Source of the DNA: JAAYCB01 sp012744395
GTDB lineage: Bacteria > Planctomycetota > Planctomycetia > Pirellulales > Thermoguttaceae
Direction of reading: 5' to 3'
NCBI GenBank assembly: GCA_028703175.1
Contig: JAQVNJ010000080.1
Location: 1-28,397 of the forward strand
Length of the DNA stretch: 28,397 bases
The translations under genes were made by a program, and so were the position numbers. The notes below the pieces were generated by a model. That model was not told the DNA's origin. It worked only from the letters and a program-made list of their open reading frames with translations, and searched no databases. Positions 8,836 to 18,553 of this stretch are shown one piece after another. Numbering within the stretch: the stretch's first letter is position 1; every line of letters starts with the position of its first letter.

Positions 8836-11700
8836 CTATCGAATCACGAAGTTCACCGTGCGTCCCGGCACAACGACCGTCTTGACGATCTCCTTTCCCG
8901 CGAGCAATTCAGCCACCTTGGGGTCCGCCTTGGCGGCCTGTTCGAGCTCAGCCCGATCGGCGCCGGCGGGTACGACGATCCGGCTCCGCAGCTTGCCCTG
9001 GATCTGCACGGGGATTTCGACCGTGTTGTCGCGGGTCGCCGCCTCGTCGTATTCGGGCCAGGGCTCGTAGGTCAGCGTCTTTTCGTGCCCGAGCAACTGC
9101 CAAAGCTCCTCGGCGATGTGCGGGGCATAGGGCGAGAGCAGGAGGACGAGCTTTTCCATTGCCGAGCGCGGGCGGACGTCTTCCTTGAGAAAGAAATTCG
9201 TGAACTCCATCATCCGGGCGATCGCCGTGTTGAAGGCCATCGCGTCAAGGTCGTCGGTGACGGCCTTGATCGTCTTGTGAACCATCCGGTTCTGCTCCTC
9301 GGTCGGTTCGACATCGCGGACCGCCGCGTTCAGGGCTGGCGGTTCAGAGCGCTCGTCGACGATCATTCGCCAGACCCGCTCAAGAAACCCGCGGACCCCG
9401 TTGACCCCCTCCATGCTCCACGGTTTGACCGCTTCGAGCGGGCCCATGAACATTTCGTAAAGCCGCAGCGAATCGGCCCCGTATTCCCGGACCACCTCGT
9501 CGGGATTGACCACGTTGCCGCGGCTCTTCGACATCTTGTACGCCCGGCTCTCGACGCGGATTTCCGGGTGGGCCGTGAGGACAAAGGACTCGCCCTTCTT
9601 TTCGACCTCGCCGGGCTGGACCTTCCGCGGCGTGACCACCTCGCGCGTCTTCCTGCAAATCGGTTGACCGGCCGGGTTCATTTTGACCTCGCTGGCGCTG
9701 ACCCACGCACCGGTCTGGTCGTGGTAGCCGGAAAACTCCATTTCGCCCAGGATCATCCCCTGGTTGACCAGCTTCTGGAACGGCTCGGGCGTGCTCACAT
9801 AGCCGCGGTCGTAGAGCACCTTGTGCCAGAACCGGGCGTAGAGCAGGTGCAGCACGGCGTGCTCCGCTCCGCCGACGTAGAGATCGACCGGCATCCAGGC
9901 CTTTTCAATCTCCGGATCAACCAGGGCGGTGGAATTCTTCGGGTCGAGGAAACGCAGGTAATACCAGCAGGAACCGGCCCACTGGGGCATCGTGTTCGTC
10001 TCCCGCTTGTACCGCTTGCCGTCGATCGTCACGTAGAGCCAGCCGGCCGGCGCGGCTTCCAGCGGCGGCTCGGGGCTGGCGTGCGAGGCGTCGAACTTCA
10101 TCTCGGCCGGCAGGTCGACGGGCAGTTCCTCCGGCGGGATCGCCCGAACCAGGCCGGTCGGATTGCCTTCCGCGTCCAGTTCGTGGAGGACTGGGAACGG
10201 CTCGCCCCAGAAGTGCTGGCGGCTGAAGAGCCAGTCGCGGAGCTTGTAGTTGACCGCCGCGCGGCCCAGGCCCCTGGCCGCCAGGTCCTCGGTGATCTGC
10301 TGTTTGAAATCGTCGGTCGCGAGCCCGTCGTACGCGCCCGAGTTGATCGCCGTGCCCTGCCCGGTGAACGCCGTCTTGCCGGCCAGCACCTGGTCGCGCG
10401 AAACCTCCTCGGCGCCGCCCGGATCGACCACCGGCACGATCGCCAGGCCGAACGTCTCGGCGAACTCGTAATCGCGGGTGTCGTGGGCCGGCACCGCCAT
10501 GATCGCCCCGGTGCCGTAGCTGATCAACACGTAGTCGGCGACCCAGATCGGGATCGGTTCCCCGTTGACCGGGTTGACCGCGTACGCCCCGGTGAAGACG
10601 CCCGTCTTCTCCTTGGCCAGGTCCGTGCGGTCCAGATCGCTCTTCCGCGCCGCCTTGTCGCAATAGGCCTTGACCGCCGCGGCCTGCTCCGGCCGGGTGA
10701 GCCGCTCGATAAACGGATGCTCCGGGGCAACGACCATGTAGGTTGCCCCGAACAGCGTGTCGGGGCGCGTCGTGTAGATACGCAGCACGTCTTCGTCGGG
10801 CTTGCGGGGGTAGCCCCCCAACTCGCGGTCGCGGAACCATCCGCGATACTGCTTCATGTCGGGCTTGCCGTCCTCGCCCGGCGTCAGCCCGATGAAGAAA
10901 TCGACCTCCGTCCCCACGCTGCGGCCGATCCAGTTCCGCTGGAGCAGCTTGATGCTCTCCGCCCAGGCGAGCGATTCCAGGTCCCTTTCGAGCCGGTCGG
11001 CATAGGCGGTGATCCGCAGCATCCACTGCCGCAGGGGAATCCGCACGACCGAGTAGCTGCCCCGCTCGCTCAGCCCGCCAACCACCTCTTCGTTGGCCAG
11101 CACGGTGCCCAGCTCCGGGCACCAGTTGACCGGGGCCTCGATCTGGTAGGCCAGGCGGTGGTCGTCCTGGTAGCGGCGGACCGCCTCCTCGTCCTCGGCG
11201 ATCTCCTCGGGAATCGGCAGCTCGGCAATCGGCCTGCCCCGCTGCTCGTCGGCGTCGTACCAGGTGTCCAGCAGGACCAGGAAGATATGCTGGGTCCAGC
11301 GGAAGTACTCCACGTCGGTGGTGGCCAATTCCCGGTCCCAGTCGTAGCTGAAGCCGAGCATCTGGAGCTGGCGGCGGAAGTTGTCGATGTTTTTCTCGGT
11401 CGTCTCCCGGGGGGGGGTCCCCGTGCGTTTCGCGTGCTGTTCGGCGGGCAGTCCGAAGGCGTCCCAGCCCATCGGGTGCATCACGCTCGCCCCGCGCATC
11501 CGCTGGTAGCGGCAGACAATATCGGTGGCCGTGTACCCCTCCGGATGGCCGACGTGGAGCCCGTCGCCGCTCGGGTAGGGGAACATGTCGAGGACGTAGA
11601 GCTTGCGCCCCTCAGGCATTCTTGACGCCGCGAACGTGCGGTGCTCGGCCCAGTATCGTTGCCACTTCGTTTCAATGGTCGCCGGATTGTATCGAGGCAT
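8836..11700 (-). CDS. leuS: Leucyl-tRNA synthetase
   Basis: This 954-residue class I aminoacyl-tRNA synthetase charges tRNA-Leu with leucine in the cytosol. The HIGH signature is present as HVGH (residues 49-52) in PYPSGDGLHVGHPEGYTATD. The CP1 editing domain contains the LeuRS-specific GTGAIMAVPAHDTRDYEF (about 397-414), and the KMSKS loop is exact at 722-726, followed by RGNVVNPDEV. A C-terminal anticodon-binding region (SPYAPHIAEELW) and a small C-terminal domain end the protein. It is somewhat longer than E. coli LeuS (860), with the extra length mostly in acidic and lysine-rich insertions. No strong Shine-Dalgarno precedes the ATG at 11700, but the N-terminus MPRYNPATIETKWQRYW fits the family exactly. 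Confidence 0.97.
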   Translation of the reverse strand: MPRYNPATIETKWQRYWAEHRTFAASRMPEGRKLYVLDMFPYPSGDGLHVGHPEGYTATDIVCRYQRMRGASVMHPMGWDAFGLPAEQHAKRTGTPPRETTEKNIDNFRRQLQMLGFSYDWDRELATTDVEYFRWTQHIFLVLLDTWYDADEQRGRPIAELPIPEEIAEDEEAVRRYQDDHRLAYQIEAPVNWCPELGTVLANEEVVGGLSERGSYSVVRIPLRQWMLRITAYADRLERDLESLAWAESIKLLQRNWIGRSVGTEVDFFIGLTPGEDGKPDMKQYRGWFRDRELGGYPRKPDEDVLRIYTTRPDTLFGATYMVVAPEHPFIERLTRPEQAAAVKAYCDKAARKSDLDRTDLAKEKTGVFTGAYAVNPVNGEPIPIWVADYVLISYGTGAIMAVPAHDTRDYEFAETFGLAIVPVVDPGGAEEVSRDQVLAGKTAFTGQGTAINSGAYDGLATDDFKQQITEDLAARGLGRAAVNYKLRDWLFSRQHFWGEPFPVLHELDAEGNPTGLVRAIPPEELPVDLPAEMKFDASHASPEPPLEAAPAGWLYVTIDGKRYKRETNTMPQWAGSCWYYLRFLDPKNSTALVDPEIEKAWMPVDLYVGGAEHAVLHLLYARFWHKVLYDRGYVSTPEPFQKLVNQGMILGEMEFSGYHDQTGAWVSASEVKMNPAGQPICRKTREVVTPRKVQPGEVEKKGESFVLTAHPEIRVESRAYKMSKSRGNVVNPDEVVREYGADSLRLYEMFMGPLEAVKPWSMEGVNGVRGFLERVWRMIVDERSEPPALNAAVRDVEPTEEQNRMVHKTIKAVTDDLDAMAFNTAIARMMEFTNFFLKEDVRPRSAMEKLVLLLSPYAPHIAEELWQLLGHEKTLTYEPWPEYDEAATRDNTVEIPVQIQGKLRSRIVVPAGADRAELEQAAKADPKVAELLAGKEIVKTVVVPGRTVNFVIR

Positions 11701-12005
11701 GACTTACGGTTCTCGTGCCGTGTGAGGCCAAAACCACGATTCTAACGCTTACACCCTTGATCGGCAAACTGGGCAGCCCGCGGCGGGATGTCGGCCTTGC
11801 GGGGGGGGGCCGCAAGCCAAGAGGCAACGCTCATTCTCTTGTCCGGACGCCTCGACGCCGGGGGCGGATGGTGTACAATCAGAAGCTTGCGGTCGCGCTG
11901 GCCGGCGACGCTTGCGCGGAAGACTGGATCTGTTCGGGCCTTGGCCGGCTTGCGGCCCGGCGGATCTCGGCCTGCTCGCGATCGGTCGCGCGGCGAACCA
12001 TTCAT
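11701..12005. other. Spacer between leuS and tRNA-Lys
   Basis: This 305-bp divergent spacer must hold the leuS promoter (minus) and the tRNA promoter (plus). I see a homopolymer of about nine G near 11811 and a TACAAT hexamer at 11874-11879 that could be a -10 element for plus-strand transcription. However, a good -35 at proper spacing is missing. No convincing gene is present. Confidence 0.35.
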
Positions 12006-12078
<73 letters not shown>

Positions 12079-12088
12079 CTCCTTCAAC

Positions 12089-12480
12089 TCATTTTCTGGA
12101 AACTGTTTGCGGCACCTCCAGGGGCCGCGTTCTCGCCGTCGACGCGGGCCGTGTTGCCAGAGTTGTTGCCATTTCGGCGCGAAAACGTCGCCTGTCCTCT
12201 CGGCGCTCCGCCCCGACGTAATACGGCAACGTGGTCTGGATGTCTTCGTGCCGCCTCAACTCGCGGCGGACCGGCGGCAGGTCCCGCATCGCCTAGCGCT
12301 CGCCAAACGACCGCCGCAAGTCGCGGGCGCTGGCGTACGGCGCCCGCTCTGACCTTGCCCGGTTCGGCATCGCGGACCGTCTTCACCGCAGTCTTGGCCC
12401 CGGCCTTCTTGGCAATCTTGTCGGCAATGCGGCTGACCGAATCCTTCCGCCGGATCGCCCTGGACTCCCGCCGACTGATC
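12089..12480 (-). pseudogene. Decayed tyrosine recombinase (integrase) C-terminal fragment
   Basis: On the minus strand a recombinase C-terminus can be pieced together across frames. The part SVSRIADKIAKKAG...EPGKVR (about 12455-12348) is in one frame. After a frameshift between 12348 and 12337 another frame reads YASARDLRRSFGER, then an in-frame TAG at 12293-12295 where family members have Trp. MRDLPPVRRELRRHEDIQTT with LPYYVG then continues to a stop at 12089. The boxes correspond to HxLR (box II, here with Arg instead of His), the box-III His in RHEDIQTT and the nucleophilic Tyr of YYVG. With a frameshift, a nonsense codon and a lost catalytic His it cannot be active. The N-terminal half is absent. 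The position just past a tRNA 3' end is classic for an integrase. Confidence 0.75.
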
Positions 12481-12658
12481 AGTTGACACGATGGCCGGGA
12501 CGGGTAGAGTCTAACCAGAGAATGGAATTGGCCAAACCATCGAGACTCCCGCAACCGTCCCTGCCACAACAACACACCCTGACAAGAGTTCAGCGGCGGC
12601 GTTTTCCGTCACGGAGCCAGAAAACCGGCAAACGCCCGTCGCAAAGATAGACACCGTT

Positions 12659-15600
12659 ATGAGAAGAACCATGGAAATGCGCAAATTGAGTTCTCTGGCC
12701 GCGCTGTTGTGCGCGCTCTGCGCCGCGGAGCTTTCCGGCGCCGTGGTGAACGTACCCCCGGGTGTCAATGCAGCCGCGGTCAAGTTCAAAGCCGGCCGGG
12801 ACCCGATTCCGTTCGACTTCAGATGGACGGATGCTTCCACGAACCGCATCGTTGTCCAGCCGGTCGATACCGCCGTGATGATCGACAGCAACAGTGGCAA
12901 GAGATTTCCGACCAGACAGGCGGGTTTTGAATTCAAAGGCTTGGGGATCGTCGATTTTGTCCGCCCGAACGTAGCGCTGTTCAAGAAGGAAGTCAGGGAC
13001 AAATACATCAACGACTGGGACAAGCTTGCGGAGATCTACGGCAAGGAATATGTCTTTGAATTCGAGCAGCGCACGGAAGGCGTCAGGTTCCATATCAACG
13101 GCGATTATGCCGGATTCATGCCCGCTGAGGAACGCGGCCGGATTGTCCAGATCGACTCGCCGTTTGCGGAAAGGGATTTCGTGTTCACAAGCAGGCGGGC
13201 GGATCCGAAATATCTCCCGCTCGACATTTCGGGCAAAAGCAATCCGGGCGCGATGACGGGCGCCTCAGTCAAACTCACGGACAGCTCGATCCCGTTCGTT
13301 GCCCCGACTGCGGCGAATCTCGACATCGGCGTCACGGCCGCGCATTTGTCGCTCTTTCCAGGGCTCTATGGCGACAGCGGGTATACCGGCCGGAACGCCT
13401 TTGACCATCCGCGGGATTCGTATCTGTTCACAATTCCGATGCAGCAGTATTCCCATGCCTGGCTGCTCTGCGCCGTCGAAGAAGACCCGTCCAAGACGCC
13501 ATCGGTCAACGTGCGCCTAACCCGCTTCGTGCCCAGCGGACAGATGGGCGGGCGGGCCTATTCCGCGATTGCGGATACGGTCTGCGCGGTTCCCGGTCCG
13601 AATGCACAACAGGTCGGGACGGTCGCCGTCGGCGGCAAGACGCTCCCACTCTGGCGGGTCGAAGCCCGATTGGACCTGGGCAAGGTCATCGATCTGATCA
13701 CCGACCCGCATGGCAAATGGGGGCGGGGCGCGTTTCCGATGCACTATCTTGATTTCGAAATCACCGGGGAGACTCACAAATTCCGCACCCCCTTCGGCGA
13801 TCCCCGTCCTTATCCCGATCCGGCGAAGAAAAGCGCGATTCATGTCTTCGGCGTAACGCTTGAGAAGGCTCCGGCGGAAGTCAAATTCATGCAGACCAGT
13901 CTATCCAAGAACAAGTTCAGCGACGATGAGAAGCCCGAAATGAAGGTGGCCGTTACGCCGGTGATTCCCGGGGAATACACGCTCAAGTGGCAGATCACGG
14001 ACGCCGGCGGCAACGATGCCGGGTCAGGCGAATTTACCACGGATACAGCGGTCGAAAAGACAATCGACCTCGAGCAGGACGAGCTGGGCTGGTTTGAAGT
14101 CAAATTCAGCCTTTACGACAAGACCGGCAACCGGCTGATTACCGAGCACACGGCGAGTTGCGTTCTGCTCGGTCCCGACACCCGCCAGGCGGGATACGAG
14201 TCGCCCTATCTCGGCTGGGCATGGAACGGCGCCCACTATACCGACAGCCGCCCTGAAGTATACGGTTTGATGGCGAAGAAGGCCGGCATACGCCGGGCGC
14301 TGAATCTGAGCAATAACAGGAAACTGACGGAAAAAGACTGGGAGCAATGGAAGGTCACCGAGCTGGTAGCAAGCGTGCACGTCTCGTTCCCGCTGAAACC
14401 GGATGAACAGGTGAGAAAGGAGATTACCGAAAGACTCGAGAAATGGCCGCATGCCAACATGGTTGTTGTCTTCTGGGAATCTTCCGACCCGTTCGGCCCC
14501 TATGCCCAGGCGCCCGAACTGATTGGCAAGAAGCCGCCGGAATACAACGAAGCACGCAGGAAACGCGCGGCGGAACGGCTGGCGATTGTCGAACAGGTCG
14601 GCCGGGTTGTCCGCAAGGAGTTTCCGCAGCTGAAGGTCCTCTTCGGCAACTCGCTGACCTGCGGCGAACTGATTGCGGAAATCCTCAGGAACAAACCGCC
14701 GAAAGAATATTTCACCCATATCGGCACGGAAGCGATCCAGCGGACCGCCCACCCGGAAAAGCCGAATGTCCCGTTCACGATGATGTGGTCCAGGCAGCTG
14801 ATGGATACGGCCAAGGCCCTGGGGTATGACTATCAAGTCACCTGCTGCCCGGAAAACATTTCGCGCAAGCCGGATACGATCGGCCAGGTCAACCACGCGG
14901 AATGGATGACCCGCGATATGCTTGTCCAGCATGCCTTCGGGTTCGAAGATATCGGCGGGGCGGGCGCTGGTGGGGCAGGTATTGGCAACATCTATAACGC
15001 CTCGTTCTACGGCAGCGGCGCCAACCGCGCGCCGTATTTCTATCCCGAACGCGCCTTTGCGGCGACCGCGACACTGACCAGGGTCCTCGACTGCGTCCGA
15101 TTCATGCGTCTTGTTCCCACCGGTTCCAGGACGGTCTATGCCGCGGAATTCGAAAGACGGTACGACGGCAAGACGATCTATGCGATCTGGACCAGCCGCG
15201 GGACCGCCGAACTATCCCTGGAGCTCGGTTCCAACAGGGTTGAACAGGTTGGTCTTTACGGCCAGACGACCCGGCCATCCGTCGCGTCCGGCAAGATGAA
15301 GATCACGGCATCCACCGCGGCGCAGTACCTGATCACGGATGCCAAGGTTGAAGCGATTGCCTGCGGCCGACGCACGTATCAGGAGGAACGGTCGGCGCCG
15401 CTGCCCGGTTTCAAGGTCGTTGACGCGGTCAATTCCCTTGATCAGTGGGAGCTTCAGCGAGAGCCGAACAAGCTCGTTGACGATCCGGCGACATTCAGAT
15501 ACACCTACGACATCTACCGGACGCTCGGCAGAGCCGAAGTCGAGGAAGTCGACGATCCGGAGAAAGGAAAATGCCTGGAAATATCGATTGCGTCGAACGA

Positions 15601-16048
15601 CAAGCTCCATAAGCTGATGTCGGAATATGCCGTGATCGAGCTCAAGCATCCGATTCCGATCGAAGGCGAGATCAACTCGGTCGGGCTCTGGGTAAAGGGC
15701 AACTCCGGCTGGGGCCAGATCTTCTGGGAACTGGAGGACGCCGCCGGCACGAAGCTGGTTTCCAGCGGACTGGGCCAATATGGCGACGTGATGGATTACG
15801 AAGGCCGGATATCGATCGACTTCGACGGCTGGGCGTTTCTTTCCATGCCGGTAACGGGCAAATCTCCGATCCGGGAGCTTTCCACGGGCTCTGTAGTCCA
15901 TGTCTGGAGTGGGATGCGTTCACCGAAACAGCCGGTCAAGCTCACGGGCATCGTCTTCTGCGCGCCGGCGCACCCCCTCTACATCACGGATTACAGACCG
16001 TGCGACCAGACGATCCGCGTCAAGGATGTTTCCGTCATCAGCGATTAG
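12659..16048 (+). CDS. Large exported protein, possibly glycoside hydrolase-like (TIM-barrel plus C-terminal beta-rich domain)
   Basis: The 1,129-residue protein starts with basic residues and a hydrophobic signal ending near SGA (about residue 28), so it is probably exported. ATGs at 12671 and 12677 are alternative starts; none has a clear Shine-Dalgarno. Residues about 30-500 look beta-rich. From about 515 (YLGWAWNGAHYTDSRPEVYGLMAKKAGIRR) the text resembles clan-A glycoside hydrolase barrels, with E607 in VVFWESSDPFG and E691 in HIGTEA as candidate acid/base and nucleophile. From about 917 (GFKVVDAVNSLDQWEL) a jelly-roll-like, possibly carbohydrate-binding, domain follows. I could not assign a GH family. 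Its base composition is visibly less GC-rich than its neighbours, and it sits next to a decayed integrase, which suggests acquisition by transfer. Confidence 0.65.
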   Translation: MRRTMEMRKLSSLAALLCALCAAELSGAVVNVPPGVNAAAVKFKAGRDPIPFDFRWTDASTNRIVVQPVDTAVMIDSNSGKRFPTRQAGFEFKGLGIVDFVRPNVALFKKEVRDKYINDWDKLAEIYGKEYVFEFEQRTEGVRFHINGDYAGFMPAEERGRIVQIDSPFAERDFVFTSRRADPKYLPLDISGKSNPGAMTGASVKLTDSSIPFVAPTAANLDIGVTAAHLSLFPGLYGDSGYTGRNAFDHPRDSYLFTIPMQQYSHAWLLCAVEEDPSKTPSVNVRLTRFVPSGQMGGRAYSAIADTVCAVPGPNAQQVGTVAVGGKTLPLWRVEARLDLGKVIDLITDPHGKWGRGAFPMHYLDFEITGETHKFRTPFGDPRPYPDPAKKSAIHVFGVTLEKAPAEVKFMQTSLSKNKFSDDEKPEMKVAVTPVIPGEYTLKWQITDAGGNDAGSGEFTTDTAVEKTIDLEQDELGWFEVKFSLYDKTGNRLITEHTASCVLLGPDTRQAGYESPYLGWAWNGAHYTDSRPEVYGLMAKKAGIRRALNLSNNRKLTEKDWEQWKVTELVASVHVSFPLKPDEQVRKEITERLEKWPHANMVVVFWESSDPFGPYAQAPELIGKKPPEYNEARRKRAAERLAIVEQVGRVVRKEFPQLKVLFGNSLTCGELIAEILRNKPPKEYFTHIGTEAIQRTAHPEKPNVPFTMMWSRQLMDTAKALGYDYQVTCCPENISRKPDTIGQVNHAEWMTRDMLVQHAFGFEDIGGAGAGGAGIGNIYNASFYGSGANRAPYFYPERAFAATATLTRVLDCVRFMRLVPTGSRTVYAAEFERRYDGKTIYAIWTSRGTAELSLELGSNRVEQVGLYGQTTRPSVASGKMKITASTAAQYLITDAKVEAIACGRRTYQEERSAPLPGFKVVDAVNSLDQWELQREPNKLVDDPATFRYTYDIYRTLGRAEVEEVDDPEKGKCLEISIASNDKLHKLMSEYAVIELKHPIPIEGEINSVGLWVKGNSGWGQIFWELEDAAGTKLVSSGLGQYGDVMDYEGRISIDFDGWAFLSMPVTGKSPIRELSTGSVVHVWSGMRSPKQPVKLTGIVFCAPAHPLYITDYRPCDQTIRVKDVSVISD

Positions 16049-16283
16049 GCGGGCACAACGCGGAGGAGATCTTCTCGGCCGCTGCCGACGGGGCCAGGCA
16101 ACTGGCAGAGCGACTAGTGGATCGCGGGCTCGATGACACGCATTGGGCGGAGCGATCGCTCTGGGCTATTGGAAGGCGCCCCATCACTGGTACCCTTTCA
16201 GCGCCCGCTGACACTGGGTTGTGATCTGTCTGCGAAGGACGCAGCCGCTTCCCTCGGCGAACACGGATTCTGTCCGCGGCAGG

Positions 16284-17639
16284 TTACGAGAACGCGTACG
16301 TTCCCGGCATCGCCACCGGGGGGATCGGGTAGTCGCCGAACTGGAGCTTCTCCGGCCCCAACCGGGTGGTCGACCGCATCGCCGCGTCCCAATCCAGCGC
16401 CTTGCCGCTGTAGGCGGCCTCGCGGCCGAGGATGCCGGTCATCGTGGCCTCCGCAATCGTCTGGGCCTCGTTGATCGGCCGCCCAACGCGGATGCTGGCG
16501 ATCAGGTTCTCATGCTCCTGGCGGTAGGGGTTGGGGTCCTGTTCGCGGAATCGCCAGCGCGGGCCCTCGCGCGGCGCGATGAAATCCCTGCAATTGGTGG
16601 TTCCCCGGACGCCGACGACCGCCTCCTGGACGAGGTTCTGGCAACCGTTGATCTGCCGGGCCTGGCTGAACATCCGCACTCCGCCGGGGTATTCGAACTC
16701 GACGGCAAAATGGTCGAAGATGTGCCCGTGGTTTTCGCTCGTGCGGACCTGGCGACCGCCGATTGCGGAGACCGCCCGGACCGGATGGCTGCCGAGGACC
16801 CAATTCATGATGTCGAGATTGTGGACGTGCTGCTCGACGTAGTGGTCGCCGGAGAGCCAGGTGAAATAGTTCCAGTTGCGGAGCTGCCACTCGATGTCGC
16901 TCCAGCCCGGCTGGCGGGGGACGACCCAGATCTGGCCGCCGTTCCAGTAGCACTGGGCGTAGACCGGCTCGCCGATCGCTCCGTCGCGAATCCGCCGGAT
17001 CGTCTCCTGGTACGACTTCATGTGGCGGCGCTGGGTCCCGGCGCCGATGCCGAGCCCCTTGTCCTTGGCCGCCTGGCCGGCCGCGATCACGGTTTTGACC
17101 CCGGCCACGTCGACGGCGGCCGGCTTCTCCATGAACACATGCTTGCCCGCCCCGACGGCCGCGCGGAGCTGCTCGGGCCGGAAGTGGGGCGGCGTGGCCA
17201 GGATCACGTAGTTGACTTCCGCCAGCGCCAACAGTTGCTCGCAGGCGTCGAAGCCGGTGAAGCAGCGGTTGGCCGGCACCTGGATGCCGAGCTTTTCGAT
17301 CTGCCGCTTGCAGGCGCTCAGCCGGTCTTCGAAGAGGTCGGCCAGTGCGGCGACCTTGATGTCTTTCTTTTCGACGGTGGCCCCCTGGGCGACGTCTTCG
17401 GTGTGGTATCCGAGTTGCGGATAGATCACCTTGGTGGCCGCGCCGAGGGCGTCGAGCAGCGCGCCGGTGCCGCGGCCGCCGCAGCCGACCAGTCCGATCT
17501 TCACTTCGCCAAGTTCGCCCGCGGCCGCCCCGTGGGCCATCCGCAGATCGCCGAGCGCGGCCGCCCCAGCCGCGGCGGCCGAGGTCTTGAGGAACCCGCG
17601 TCGGGTAATGCCGCCAGCCAGTTCCATGTGTCTGCTCAT
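16284..17639 (-). CDS. Tat-exported Gfo/Idh/MocA family oxidoreductase
   Basis: This 451-residue protein has a twin-arginine signal (ITRRGFLKTSAAAAGAAALG, motif at residues 12-18). The NAD(P)-binding Rossmann motif follows as GLVGCGGRGTGA (49-60). EKPAA at 171-175 contains the Lys typical of the family, and EQHVHNLD at 269-276 carries the C-terminal catalytic His. Family members oxidise or epimerise sugars, inositols or derivatives with a tightly bound dinucleotide; exported versions are expanded in planctomycetes. The substrate cannot be read from the sequence. GGAG lies about 12 nt before the ATG at 17639; a second ATG four codons later also keeps the Tat motif. No partner gene (isomerase or sugar hydrolase) is directly attached, but the glycoside-hydrolase-like gene is convergent to it. 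Confidence 0.9.
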   Translation of the reverse strand: MSRHMELAGGITRRGFLKTSAAAAGAAALGDLRMAHGAAAGELGEVKIGLVGCGGRGTGALLDALGAATKVIYPQLGYHTEDVAQGATVEKKDIKVAALADLFEDRLSACKRQIEKLGIQVPANRCFTGFDACEQLLALAEVNYVILATPPHFRPEQLRAAVGAGKHVFMEKPAAVDVAGVKTVIAAGQAAKDKGLGIGAGTQRRHMKSYQETIRRIRDGAIGEPVYAQCYWNGGQIWVVPRQPGWSDIEWQLRNWNYFTWLSGDHYVEQHVHNLDIMNWVLGSHPVRAVSAIGGRQVRTSENHGHIFDHFAVEFEYPGGVRMFSQARQINGCQNLVQEAVVGVRGTTNCRDFIAPREGPRWRFREQDPNPYRQEHENLIASIRVGRPINEAQTIAEATMTGILGREAAYSGKALDWDAAMRSTTRLGPEKLQFGDYPIPPVAMPGTYAFS

Positions 17640-17856
17640 CGTCGCCGGTGCTCCGGATCAAAAGGACGGTTTGCGGGCCGCGGCCGCCAAGGCCGCAACT
17701 GTCCGCTCCATGTTACCCGCCGGCGCAGCGTGGTTCCACTTCCCCGGCGAGGCAGCGCTGGAGCGTCTTGTCGGGCAGACTGCAAAGTGGCAGGGCGGCA
17801 AACGCGTGACCTCCGGCGGCTGGAACAATCCGGTCGACTTCTTCAGGCATACCTCT

Positions 17857-18420
17857 TTACCAGCCAGCTTTGACGAACCGGCCCATCAGCACCTCGTCGA
17901 CGTACTCTCCCGGCGCGAGCTTGATTGCCTTCGCCCGCCGGCCTTCCTCGACGAATCCGAGCCGCCGGTAAAGCTCGATCGCCCCAGCGTTTGTAGAGAA
18001 TACGGCGAGGTCCACCTTCTCGATGAGCGGGTTCTTCTCTGCCCACTCCAGCAGGGTCTCCAGCATCGCCGTACCGACGCCCCTGCCTCGCCAATCCCGG
18101 CGGACCGAGACGCCAAACGTCCCGCTGTGCGCGGTGCGTTGGAAAGGGCCGTTCTCAAAGCTCAACGAGCCGACGATCTCGCCCGCCGCCTCGGCGGCCA
18201 AGGCCAACTTGCCCGGATCGTCGAGGTGGTCTTCAATCCATTGGCGTTCCAGCGCTTCGGTCGCGGGAAACTCGCCCGGCTGGATTATGAAGAACCCCAC
18301 CTCCTCGGCGATGGTTCGGATATAGGCCAGCAGGTTGGCCGCATCGTCCGGCCGCGCAGAGCGGACGACAAAGGGCTCGCCGGCTGTGCTCGTCAGCGAT
18401 CTTGGTTCGATGGAGTCCAT
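17857..18420 (-). CDS. GNAT family N-acetyltransferase
   Basis: This 187-residue protein of the GNAT fold transfers an acetyl group from acetyl-CoA to an amine. The pyrophosphate-binding motif A is RGRGVGTAML at 111-120, preceded by the beta-4 strand TFGVSVRRDW. Motif B includes N144 and Y151 (FSTNAGAIELYRRLGFVEEGRR), as in RimI/RimJ and phosphinothricin-acetyltransferase-like members. The C-terminal KLAPGEYVDEVLMGRF resembles small-molecule or ribosomal-protein acetyltransferases. The substrate is unknown. The ATG follows the stop of a 42-codon frame by only four bases (TGAGGCCATG), so it is probably the last gene of a translationally coupled unit. Confidence 0.88.
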   Translation of the reverse strand: MDSIEPRSLTSTAGEPFVVRSARPDDAANLLAYIRTIAEEVGFFIIQPGEFPATEALERQWIEDHLDDPGKLALAAEAAGEIVGSLSFENGPFQRTAHSGTFGVSVRRDWRGRGVGTAMLETLLEWAEKNPLIEKVDLAVFSTNAGAIELYRRLGFVEEGRRAKAIKLAPGEYVDEVLMGRFVKAGW

Positions 18421-18424
18421 GGCC

Positions 18425-18553
18425 TCACACGCGTCCCAATCGCAAACGCACCAGCAGGGCGTGCAACGCCTCGGCGCCCCGCGGGGTCTCCGGCAGGGAG
18501 CTTGCCTCCAGCGCGATTTGCAGTTCTCCGCGCAACCGTTTGTATTCCTTCAC
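18425..18553 (-). CDS. Small hypothetical protein (42 aa, GTG start) upstream of the GNAT gene
   Basis: This short frame starts with GTG inside a GTGA overlap with the preceding small frame and stops four bases before the GNAT start. The peptide begins VKEYKRLRGELQIALEA and ends LHALLVRLRLGRV; it is amphipathic and leucine-rich, compatible with a helical protein. I do not recognise a family. The tight spacing on both sides is the main evidence that it is translated. It might be a regulator or a partner of the acetyltransferase, for example an antitoxin-like element, but nothing in the sequence proves this. Confidence 0.45.
   Translation of the reverse strand: MKEYKRLRGELQIALEASSLPETPRGAEALHALLVRLRLGRV

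Noticed and set aside
11408..11416. Nine-G run inside leuS
   Set aside because: The frame is intact on both sides (T-P-P-R-E-T), so it is not evidence for a frameshift; it is only a slippage-prone tract.
8728..11625. Plus-strand open frame of 965 codons
   Set aside because: It lies wholly opposite leuS, whose HIGH and KMSKS motifs prove the minus strand is coding.
12084..12575. Minus-strand 163-codon open frame over the integrase fragment
   Set aside because: Only its middle part carries recombinase-like sequence; the rest is out of frame, so it is described as a pseudogene rather than a gene.
16049..16283. Frame reading GHNAEEIFSAAADGARQLAERLV after the large exported protein
   Set aside because: It looks protein-like but has no start of its own, runs from the tail of the preceding gene in another frame and matches nothing I recognise; too weak to call a remnant.
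16221..17873. Plus-strand open frame of 550 codons
   Set aside because: Antisense of the Gfo/Idh/MocA gene; no motifs and a composition typical of shadow frames.
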